From assembly GCA_019648995.1 (NCBI GenBank), contig BLXT01004995.1, positions 2,079,628-2,108,272 of the forward strand: a stretch of DNA of 28,645 nucleotides. The letters run 5' to 3'. Every line of letters begins with the position of its first letter. The stretch's first letter is position 1. Both the position numbers and the translations under genes were made by a program. Source of the stretch: Plakobranchus ocellatus. Its lineage: Eukaryota; Mollusca; Gastropoda; Plakobranchidae. The notes beneath the pieces are model-generated. The model made no database searches, was not told the DNA's origin, and saw only the letters and a program-made list of their open reading frames with translations. Positions 23,901 through 28,645 of this stretch are shown here, in pieces.

Positions 23901-26900
23901 CTTAAACATGTGTTTTCAACAGTGTTACAGTTTTTTCAATTGATAGTTGTATTGTAATGCTTTTTATAGTTTTGTTTTTTTAATTAAAAAATTTATGAAC
24001 TTTCTTGTTCTTAGGGGAAAGTAAGATAGAATGAATCTTGTTTTGTGGTGACAATATCTACTGTAAAAGGAACAAAAGATTTGTTGAGAAAAAAAACACA
24101 CAAAAAAAACATGCAAAAAATTGCAATTTTAGATACGTTTAAAAAAAAAATAACAGAAAAAGACACACAATTTACGATTAGATCATGCAGTTACTTATTA
24201 CTTCACAAGCAGCAAGGCATGTCTTCTATGGATTTTCTCAGATACAACAGGTCCTCCCTAATGATTTTGGGCACAGTAGGTGAGCCCATCAACCCAGAAG
24301 CTTGGCATTGGTATTACCGTGTCGTTGGTAACAGCAATTGTGCTGTGGTGGATACCTTTTGGCAGACAGAAACGGTAATTGATGCTCTATGAGTGAGAAA
24401 TGATCAAACCCATTAGAGTAATGGTCATGTCTCTGATAAAAAGTCAAGTGATATAGGTTGAAAAAAGTGCCTGTTGTGGAAGCACATGCAGTCATTTATT
24501 GGGTTGATTTGAAGTAGAAAATCATAATCATAACAAACTTGATGGCTCAAAATTGAAAAGGGGAAAATAGTATGGAGGGCAAATTAAAGTGTTGCTTAAA
24601 AAGGAAAAAAAAATTAAAATAGCATTATATTGACATCAGTAGCAAACATTTTTTTTAAATTCATGAAAGCTTTGCAAATAGTGGCAGTTAAAAGAAAATT
24701 TTCTCATTTCAAAGTAAGGCTTAGTTGTGAGATAGTGTCTGCAGGTCTAAAAGAATGAAGTATTTGAGAACTATACCAAAGAGTTGTTGGTCGCAATTTC
24801 CTACATATTGATTTCATCTTACATCAAGTCTAATAGTTAACAATAGTTATTATGCTCCTTTTTGGAGACTGAATATCAAAAAGACAAGGCTATGCTCTTG
24901 AGACACAATGTTGTAGCTTCTTTGTGACAGGCATAAATACTGTTGGGTGATTATGTTTTGAGGCTAAAATAGTGTAATCTACAAAACAGGTTGTTTTTTG
25001 TCCCTCTAGCAATGGCTGAAACAAAGGCAGTGTTTGAGAACTTTAAAGCAAGTTATAATTTTAGTTGTTGTTTCTCTAAAAACATTTTTGTCCTTTTTCT
25101 TTTTTTTTTTTTTTTTTTAACAGGGAGGCCATGTTATTACTCCTTTGCCTGGTGCTACAAAGACAAAAGCTGGATCTGCAGTAAGTGATTAAGAAAAAAT
25201 TGAAAATTCTGAAAAATATAGATGTTTCATTCTTAAATATATTAGAAGAAAAGTTTGATGTGAATTTTGTAGTTGAATGTTTATAGATTCAATGTTTGAT
25301 TTAGAGGTTATAAAAATGAAATTGATTTTGTGTTACTTCTGCTTTTCAGACATTTCCTTTTTTTGGCATTGTTCCTGCCATTCTTAGTGATGATGGTGTT
25401 GAAATTGAGGGGCCTGGCCAGGGCTATCTGGTATGCATCATCTTACTTTGTTTTTTTGGTTTTTGTTAACCCATAATTTCCATTTCTATGAACTGGGCTT
25501 TCAAAGGACTCAGATAAAATACTCTTTAATGTTTGGCTCAATATGTTTGATGTGGTTTATTAGAAGCATGATTTGGATATTATGGATGGAAAAAGAGTCT
25601 AATGAAGCAGTACTGAAAGAAGCTTATTTCGAGGGGTTATTAATCAAAGCCATGAGAAAAGACAACTACAATTCCTGGGACCCATTTGCCGACAAAGGGT
25701 GTAGCAGACGTGCCTTGCCTTCTGGAAATTGGATTTGTTTTCACAAAATCCGAAATTTTGATGATTTGTGATTGGCCGTACTCTCTGTAATAGACCTAGT
25801 CTAGCTGAGCTTCCCTGCGAGAATCTAAGGGGATGTAAAACAAAATAAGAAAAAAAATATAAAGATAAACACTGCAACAAACTTTTTAGACAAGCTCATC
25901 ACCCTTTCTTTTTCATTAAGCCAATAGAACACTCCCAGTCACCATGCACGCATCTTGCAGGCTGAAGAGGGGTCGGGATGGGATGGGGCAAACCTATCTG
26001 TGCAGTGCAGAGATGTACATCATTTCTAGGCCTACCATCATTCACCATTGACGAGTTGACAGTTGTTCGCAATGTGACGTCACTCACCTGGACTTGGTTT
26101 TTTTTTGTTTTGAGCACACAAATCTTTGTGAGGAAAGCAAGTGCAAAAATTCTGATATGAAATTGGAAATCAGCTATCTTTAATTAAAGGAATTGCCGTG
26201 GCAGAATAACAATTTTGATGGAAATAAACAATTTAGGGATACATTTTTTCCCCTTTTTAATCTGCCAACTTTATGAAGTAAATGGTTTGGTTAAAGTTAA
26301 CTATTTAAACTTTCAGACTAACATTACTGTAAATGCAATGCCTCATAAGCCTAGAGAGGTTAGCATAAACTAGTACTTTGCACGTGCCCTTATATAGCCA
26401 GCATTGAACTTCGAGGCTTGGCGTGGGAGTTTCTAGTAGGTTCTAGCCATTGCCAGTCCTGTGATAATTATGGACTACCTGTAGATCTAAGACTTAACAT
26501 CAATCAGGCCTGTGTCTTTTCAAAGTGACCAAAATGAAATTGCTCTATGCAGAAGTTCTTATTTGCAGAATACAGCAGTATTGTATTTGAATAGAATGCA
26601 TCAAGGCATTCCACATTTTAGGGATAGAATAGGGGATTGTTTAATGTACTTATTTTCTAAACGAGAAAAACTAATAAAATTGAATTCTAATGGCAACATT
26701 GAAATCAAATTTTAACATGTTTTTGCGCCCCGAGTAGAATGAAAATTGTAAGGACAATTTTTCTGTTCAAATGTCATTAATCTAGGGCAGATTTGCTCAA
26801 TATTAAGGTAAACAGATTGGAATGTATGCACGAAGGCTATATATGTTCGGCACCTTCGCTTATTTTTGCAGATTTAGACAGGAACTGATAATCCTCTACA

Positions 26901-27808
26901 CTCTCCCCTGTCCTAAAGGTATACCTCTGTTATTTTAAGCACTTTTTAAAAATTGGAACCTAGTTAAATTGGGTGCTTATTTCTCTATTTCTTAAGTTTA
27001 ATCAGCGTCAGGTCTCATCATATTCAGGTTTGTTCCCCATTTTCATCTAATGTTCCGCATTTTTACCCTTGATGTTCCTCAAAAATTTTCTCAAGCATAA
27101 GCATCTCTGATGTAGGATGTCTAGCAGTCACAGGAAAGATTAAGGGCAAACGCATTAGAAATAGACAGAGAATAACTTTCACTTCAGTTTCCTTCATGGG
27201 CAATTAAAAATAGTAGCAACAGCCTCAACAGGTTAACTGAGATCAAGTTTGAATGGAGGACCATGATAGCCATTGTCTGCATGAGACTACGCACCTAAGG
27301 AAGCAATTTTTCAAAAATTAAATCAAACAAAATGAAGTTACAAAATAAGCATATATATATATATATATATATATAGGGTTGAGCACCATATAGTTTTAAT
27401 TTTATCAAATGCAGCAAAGGTCTGCAGATTAGTCATGATTCATAATGAGTTAACTGTTACATATAAAAAAGTTTTTAGATAAATGATTTTGAAGTTTGAT
27501 TTTTTTTTTTTGTTAAAGTCAGCTTTAACAGATTAAATAAATATTGGCTGAAAAGTATTTCACCATTGTCATCATTTTGCTATACCAATTCCTTAAAATA
27601 TTCATAATGTAACTTGCTGCTCGTTTGGACTGATCCTGAAATTAATAGTTGTAAAATAAATAACATTACATTTCTTATCATTTATCCAACCAACTTCAGG
27701 TCTTCAAGCAGGCCTGGCCTGGAATGATGAGAACGGTGTATGGAGATCACGAAAGATTTGAGACAACTTATTTCAAAAAGTTCCCAGGATTTTATTGCAC
27801 TGGTGATG
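3721..27808 (+). CDS. ACSS2: acetyl-CoA synthetase, cytosolic type (partial, 13 exons, 3' end outside window)
   Basis: This AMP-forming ligase turns acetate, ATP and CoA into acetyl-CoA, AMP and pyrophosphate, in the cytosol and nucleus in known ACSS2 proteins. Thirteen coding exons join in frame to 551 codons plus one base. Visible parts: an N-terminal acetyl-CoA-synthetase cap (about residues 43-100); P-loop [11 protein letters not shown] (314-324); [11 protein letters not shown] (356-366); [11 protein letters not shown] (436-446); [10 protein letters not shown] (462-471); YCTGD (547-551). I361, T362, V437 and W465 fit the small acetate pocket of bacterial Acs; a tryptophan there favours acetate over longer acids. 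There is no obvious mitochondrial presequence: the N-terminus is acidic and His-rich ([13 protein letters not shown]). FFGIVPAIL and YFKKFPGFY look like ACSS2 rather than ACSS1. The lid domain with the catalytic lysine lies beyond the window. No internal stop or frameshift is seen. Confidence 0.95.
4098..5057 (+). other. intron 1
   Basis: GTAAGT at the left and CAAACAG at the right. The interior has A- and T-runs (4555-4580). The open frames at 4750-4944 and 4893-5205 have no domain and are not needed for the reading frame. No repeat was recognised. Confidence 0.9.
5058..5149 (+). CDS. ACSS2: ACSS exon 2, residues 127-156
   Basis: Encodes [16 protein letters not shown] and [12 protein letters not shown], matching the family block WEGNxPGDxxxITYxEL. 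It starts in phase 2 after CAG and ends in phase 1 before GTGAGT, splitting a glycine codon. Confidence 0.95.
5398..5465 (+). repeat. possible degenerate SINE copy D
   Basis: TTGCAAGTTTGAGC, TTCCTGGCCCGA, GATCACTTTGTTAT and CAGCTATTTA occur in the same order as B-box to tail in the SINE at 7393-7559 (TTGCAGGTTCAAGC, ACCCTGGCCTGA, GATCACCTTGTTGT, CAGGCTATTTA). The head is not recognisable. Divergence is high, so this is tentative. Confidence 0.3.
6340..6425 (+). repeat. possible tRNA-derived SINE head, copy E
   Basis: GATGGCATATTGGTGAGC (A-box-like) is followed 55 bases later by GGTTCAAACCTG (B-box-like). This is the same layout and similar spacing as the SINE at 7393-7559. The downstream body is not clearly similar. 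Confidence 0.35.
6709..6988 (+). mobile_element. 5'-truncated LINE insertion with exact target-site duplication
   Basis: An open frame runs from the left junction to TGA 6978-6980 with no break. It encodes the typical end of a LINE ORF2: [40 protein letters not shown] and [13 protein letters not shown]. The family pattern is RQLxFxGHVxRxxxLENLVxTGxxxGxRxRGxQR followed by WxxMIANxxxxGT at the stop. The 3' end is a short TGATGATGATG tail. The 11-bp direct repeat AGACTACATAG flanks it (6698-6708 and 6989-6999). Only about 280 bp of the 3' end was copied, as expected from incomplete target-primed reverse transcription. The clean frame and perfect duplication suggest a fairly recent insertion. Confidence 0.85.
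7015..7250 (+). repeat. polypyrimidine tract with (CT)n microsatellite
   Basis: The plus strand is almost all C and T. The purest CT run is about 7180-7239, with one TTTTC interruption near 7195-7200. The Ser/Leu/Phe-rich open frames here are low-complexity artefacts. Confidence 0.9.
7393..7559 (+). mobile_element. tRNA-derived SINE copy A with 12-bp target-site duplication
   Basis: Starts GGGGTGTCGGTGGCACAGTG with an A-box-like TGGCACAGTGGATAGC. The B-box GGTTCAAGCCC follows 52 bases later, then a body (CCTGGCCTGATGGAGGGCC, GATCACCTTGTTGTGGACAG) and an AT-rich tail. The exact 12-bp repeat TTTATCTCTTTT flanks it (7381-7392 and 7560-7571). Related pieces occur at 10854-11021 and 22838-22905, so this is a family in this genome. 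It is non-autonomous and would depend on a partner LINE. Confidence 0.8.
7951..8009 (+). repeat. (CT)n microsatellite
   Basis: About 58 bases of CT dinucleotide with one extra T near 7964. C and T are on the plus strand, as in the two other tracts of the window. Confidence 0.95.
8881..8928 (+). pseudogene. decayed duplicate of the start of ACSS exon 3
   Basis: The piece follows its own acceptor (GCCTTTTTTTGCAG, ending 8880). It reads GTCTTTAGAAAGGGGATAGT then GTGGC-ATGCACATG, against GTGTTAAGAAAGGGGACCGT then GTGGCCATGTATATG in exon 3 at 9040. About 28 of the first 34 aligned bases agree, with one base deleted. Spliced to exon 2 it would read G-L-stop, because the AAG of exon 3 is TAG here. 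Similarity fades after about 48 bases and no good donor follows, although a GTAGGG lies at 8935. It looks like a dead tandem exon copy or, less likely, a poison exon. Confidence 0.7.
9040..9143 (+). CDS. ACSS2: ACSS exon 3, residues 158-191
   Basis: Encodes [18 protein letters not shown] then [15 protein letters not shown], the highly conserved start of the adenylation core. Acceptor TTTTTGTAG; donor GTAAGTG at 9144. It starts in phase 1 and ends in phase 0. Confidence 0.97.
10854..11021 (+). mobile_element. tRNA-derived SINE copy B
   Basis: GGGGGTGCTGGTGGCACAGT matches the head of the SINE at 7393. Further on, CGCCTGGTCCAACCA, TTGCCTAGTTGTGGATGG and CACAATTGAACCCC line up with its body and tail. 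The B-box is degraded (CAAGTTAGGGCC). No target-site duplication was found, so this is an older copy. Confidence 0.6.
11860..12275 (+). repeat. unassigned repeat-like segment, possibly 5' part of the LINE relic
   Basis: The base composition resembles the LINE relic to its right rather than the intron around it. CTGCCTGGAGATC followed by GGCTCAGACCCCACTCATG (12050-12090) resembles the middle of the SINE at 7393 (CTGCCTTGAGATC, GGTTCAAGCCCCATCACTG). A further SINE remnant is therefore possible, but neither boundary can be set. Confidence 0.3.
12278..14225 (+). mobile_element. decayed LINE ORF2: endonuclease, reverse transcriptase, RNase H, zinc knuckle
   Basis: Traces appear in order, with many stops and frameshifts. 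Endonuclease start: KIVRLNV near 12278, then NETLLRKE and [15 protein letters not shown] (12360-12500). RT motif A: VNFKQAYN, stop, V (12676-12708). Motif [20 protein letters not shown] (12850-12907). Motif C: YADN in place of YADD (12937-12948), so one catalytic Asp is lost. RT thumb: [13 protein letters not shown] and [20 protein letters not shown] (about 13020-13200). RNase H end: [17 protein letters not shown] (about 13600-13655). Zinc knuckle: [18 protein letters not shown] (about 13910-13970). The A-rich end is near 14220. At about 1.9 kb it is much shorter than a full ORF2, so internal deletions are likely. RNase H points to an I, Ingi, Nimb or R1-like group. Confidence 0.75.
14324..14396 (+). 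CDS. ACSS2: ACSS exon 4, residues 192-215
   Basis: Encodes [20 protein letters not shown] then IVTT, the family block HSIVFAGFSxxSLxxRIxDxxC. It starts in phase 0 after TTATCCAG and ends in phase 1 before GTATGT. Confidence 0.96.
14397..16485 (+). other. intron 4
   Basis: GTATGT to AAATTCAG. The right half carries an antisense LINE relic (about 15620-16375). From 14397 to 15600 the sequence is AT-rich with T- and A-runs and nothing else recognised. Confidence 0.9.
15620..16375 (-). mobile_element. decayed antisense LINE: endonuclease domain and linker
   Basis: On the minus strand: [15 protein letters not shown] then KGAGSI (about 16270-16340); [15 protein letters not shown], stop, GIILAYAPT (about 16110-16185); EKFFEEI (about 16060); KVKSQS (about 15925); [20 protein letters not shown] (about 15800-15860). 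This is the order of the APE-type endonuclease and following linker of craniofacial development protein 2-like LINEs (LNILGxxExRW, SDRVL, GIIxAYAPT, E.FYEEI). The endonuclease C-terminal part (GDxNAxxG, SDHN) is missing or unrecognisable, so there is an internal deletion. Stops and frameshifts show it is dead. The plus-strand open frame at 16010-16387 is its antisense shadow. Confidence 0.7.
16486..16561 (+). CDS. ACSS2: ACSS exon 5, residues 217-240
   Basis: Encodes [20 protein letters not shown] then DFCKE. It fits the family block TTDGVxRGxKLxxLKxIxDxA. Vertebrate ACSS2 has DAFYRG here, so DGVWRG is the more widespread form. The donor is GTGAGA; the lysine codon is split (phase 2). Confidence 0.95.
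16562..17912 (+). other. intron 5
   Basis: GTGAGA to TATATTTAG. AT-rich with a T run at 17760-17774. No repeat or gene was recognised. Confidence 0.88.
17913..18021 (+). CDS. ACSS2: ACSS exon 6, residues 242-277
   Basis: Encodes [13 protein letters not shown] and a variable, lysine-rich loop ending PCKSLQ. In ACSS2 proteins this is the least conserved part of the adenylation domain. The acceptor (TATATTTAG) is weak, but frame and position are right. Donor GTGTGT at 18022. It ends in phase 0. Confidence 0.9.
18022..19926 (+). other. intron 6
   Basis: GTGTGT to CTTTTCCAG. It holds a short (GT)8 run at 18776-18791 and two copies of TTTTGATATGCTTTTT near 19030 and 19075. The small open frames at 19070-19428 show no domain. 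Confidence 0.88.
19927..20042 (+). CDS. ACSS2: ACSS exon 7, residues 278-315
   Basis: Encodes [15 protein letters not shown] then [17 protein letters not shown], ending inside the P-loop. The intron falls in the first serine codon of [11 protein letters not shown] (AG|T, phase 2). Donor GTAAGTG. Confidence 0.97.
20701..20819 (+). repeat. three imperfect 40-bp tandem units
   Basis: Units start at 20701, 20741 and 20781, each with ACATT. The shared skeleton is ACATTAATTT, ACTTA, TTCATATCTATC and an A-rich end. The middle unit is the most diverged. Confidence 0.6.
20913..21002 (+). repeat. compound microsatellite (CT)n-(ACTC)n
   Basis: About 57 bases of CT pass directly into about eight ACTC units, one of them changed to ACTT. 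A C run comes just before. The open frame over it, rich in Ser-Leu, is an artefact. Confidence 0.95.
22596..22788 (+). CDS. ACSS2: ACSS exon 8, residues 317-380
   Basis: Completes the P-loop (SGSTGKPKG) and encodes [31 protein letters not shown] and [16 protein letters not shown]361 and T362 match the acyl-pocket pair of bacterial Acs. The P-loop lysines and Ser/Thr residues are intact. Donor GTAAGG at 22789; ends in phase 0. Confidence 0.97.
22789..23682 (+). other. intron 8
   Basis: GTAAGG to CACTCCTAG. A SINE body fragment lies at 22838-22905. A patch at 23360-23590 looks repeat-like (see findings). Confidence 0.9.
22838..22905 (+). repeat. SINE body fragment, copy C
   Basis: TGGCCTAATGAGGGCCTAAA, AGCCTTATATGACCTTGTAG and GACAGAGGCTAT line up with the body of the SINE at 7393-7559 (TGGCCTGATGGAGGGCCTGA, AGCCTGAGATCACCTTGTTG, GACAGGCTAT). 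The tRNA-like head is absent. This supports a repeated family with a conserved 3' body. Confidence 0.55.
23683..23816 (+). CDS. ACSS2: ACSS exon 9, residues 381-424
   Basis: Encodes [40 protein letters not shown] and [12 protein letters not shown] is a strong family signature. Donor GTAAGA; splits a lysine codon (phase 2). Confidence 0.97.
23817..24241 (+). other. intron 9
   Basis: GTAAGA to GATTTTCTCAG, 425 bp with A-rich stretches (24085-24150). An open frame starting at 24045 runs through it into exon 10 by chance; family alignment places the exon start at 24242. Confidence 0.92.
24242..24374 (+). CDS. ACSS2: ACSS exon 10, residues 426-469
   Basis: Encodes [29 protein letters not shown] and [11 protein letters not shown]437 and W465 correspond to the acetate-pocket residues V386 and W414 of Salmonella Acs by motif position. 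Donor GTAATT; phase 0. Confidence 0.97.
24375..25123 (+). other. intron 10
   Basis: GTAATT to a long T run (about 25099-25118) and TTAACAG. No repeat or gene was recognised. Confidence 0.9.
25124..25180 (+). CDS. ACSS2: ACSS exon 11, residues 470-488
   Basis: Encodes [19 protein letters not shown], continuing [10 protein letters not shown]. At 57 bp it is the smallest exon here, phase 0 on both sides. Donor GTAAGTG. Confidence 0.96.
25181..25349 (+). other. intron 11
   Basis: At 169 bp this is the shortest intron in the window. GTAAGT to TGCTTTTCAG. Nothing else is seen. Confidence 0.95.
25350..25430 (+). CDS. ACSS2: ACSS exon 12, residues 489-515
   Basis: Encodes [16 protein letters not shown] then [11 protein letters not shown]. 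FFGIxPAIL followed by an acidic loop is typical of ACSS2. Phase 0 on both sides; donor GTATGC. Confidence 0.96.
27121..27300 (+). mobile_element. decayed LINE ORF2 C-terminus
   Basis: Shows [17 protein letters not shown] near 27128, and in another stretch [11 protein letters not shown], then RLRT and a stop at 27296-27298. The same two blocks, [14 protein letters not shown] and [17 protein letters not shown], occur in the intact copy at 6709-6988. So this is an older relative in the same orientation. Stops between the blocks show it is dead. Confidence 0.6.
27351..27375. repeat. (AT)n microsatellite
   Basis: About twelve AT units, just right of the LINE relic. Confidence 0.95.
27700..27808 (+). 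CDS. ACSS2: ACSS exon 13, residues 516-551 plus one base
   Basis: Encodes [32 protein letters not shown] and CTGD. D551 of YxTGD matches the aspartate that holds the ATP ribose in this family. Donor GTAAGC at 27809, phase 1 (the next codon starts with G). The hinge and lid-domain exons follow outside the window. Confidence 0.96.
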
Positions 27809-28645
27809 GTAAGCTGTGACAGATGGTGCATATTTGATCAAGGTTAATGATCATCAAATCTAGATTGTTTTCTTTAGGCTGAGGAGGGGAATGGAATGGA
27901 AAAGATTTTTTTTTTTTTTTTGCATAATACATGTAAGCGTGAGAAAGTGTGCAAATGGTGCAACTTGTATCAAGCTAAATCTAGCTTGTATGTTTGAATA
28001 AAAGATACTTTTGAAAAATCTTGAAACTTGATTTAACCCTGGTCAGCTTTGGAAATTTGCTGCTCGTGTGTGAAGATCTTATGTTCAGCCACCAGCACAG
28101 TAGCTTGCAGTACAAACCTCACTCTCGCTGAATCTGCTACATATTCAGAAAGAGATAAGGTGGAAGAATCACATGATTTTCTTTAGACACCATTTTTGAT
28201 GTGCAGGTGCAAAACAAATGCTTGAAATAAATTTTCAAACAAATTTCAAATTAAGTACTATCCATGATTTATCATAAGTAGTTGACAGGTTTCCCCCATC
28301 ACTCGCTCCCTCTATAACCTAAATGGTTATCCTTTATTTTCTCACAATTATTTTTTTATCCTTTCACTCTTCTTATACTTTGGCACTGTTTTACATCAAC
28401 GCTTTGTATTGTATTTGCACAAGACAATATCTAAACTGTGTCCATTTATCTTGAGGTGTATCAATTCATTTTTTGTCAGCTACTCATATGTGAAACAACT
28501 CAGGCAATTGATACTGAAGTTACATATTAATTATTTTCATCCAAAATGATTTGGAATGAATTATTTTGTAAAGGTAAAAGCTGTATACATAAACTAATGT
28601 TGGATGATTTTTTTCCAATGTAGGCTTATAGAATATAGTTTTTTT
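27809..28645 (+). other. start of intron 13 (incomplete)
   Basis: GTAAGC begins the intron. A T run lies at 27907-27921. No continuing exon was found: the family would next read G(A/C)xRDxDGYYWITGRIDD, which is in no frame here. The right end is AT-rich with nothing recognised. Confidence 0.85.

Larger units (their letters stand above)
25431..27699 (+). other. intron 12
   Basis: GTATGC to CAACTTCAG. It holds a decayed LINE end (27121-27300), an AT microsatellite (27351-27375) and a mildly CpG-richer patch with a CRE-like palindrome (TGACGTCA, 26075-26082). The open frame from 25433 is not conserved coding sequence. Confidence 0.9.

Noticed and set aside
24045..24241. In-frame upstream extension of exon 10
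   Set aside because: The extension is Lys-rich low-complexity sequence; acceptor CTCAG at 24241 restores the exact family sequence after K425.
28615..28645. Possible exon 14 acceptor (CCAATGTAG at the right edge)
   Set aside because: In the required phase the sequence reads G-L-stop and does not resemble the expected RDxDGYYWITGR block.
1..28645. CRISPR arrays, bacterial operons, tRNA or rRNA genes
   Set aside because: None seen. The tRNA-like signals are SINE heads with poor tRNA folding prospects, and the gene has introns of eukaryotic type.

Overview
The window is metazoan nuclear DNA: AT-rich, with long GT-AG introns, long homopolymer and CT microsatellite tracts, and many decayed non-LTR retrotransposons and tRNA-derived SINEs. 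The mix of LINE types with an invertebrate-looking acetyl-CoA synthetase suggests a marine invertebrate, perhaps a mollusc. That taxonomic guess is an inference and is weak.

One protein-coding gene is well supported. It is a plus-strand, cytosolic-type acetyl-CoA synthetase (ACSS2/AMP-forming family), seen as thirteen coding exons from the start codon at 3721 to 27808. All internal junctions are GT-AG and the reading frame is kept across every one, giving 551 complete codons. The adenylation domain is almost complete: P-loop, [12 protein letters not shown] block, [21 protein letters not shown] and YxTGD. The gene runs off the right edge. The C-terminal lid domain with the catalytic lysine, about 150 residues by comparison with vertebrate ACSS2, is not in the window.

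Layout: 1-3690 is upstream sequence, probably an intron of a 5' UTR, and carries minus-strand retroelement relics. 3693-4097 is the first coding exon. 4098-14323 holds exons 2-3 in very long introns with SINEs, a young LINE fragment with an exact target-site duplication, two CT microsatellites and a 2-kb decayed LINE (endonuclease, reverse transcriptase, RNase H and zinc-knuckle remnants). 14324-19926 holds exons 4-6, with an antisense LINE endonuclease relic in intron 4. 19927-27808 holds exons 7-13. 27809-28645 is the start of intron 13.

The most unusual signal is a decayed second copy of the start of exon 3, with its own splice acceptor, 159 bp upstream of the real exon. Spliced onto exon 2 it would give a stop codon almost at once. 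No new system was found; most of the rest is transposon debris inside a housekeeping gene.
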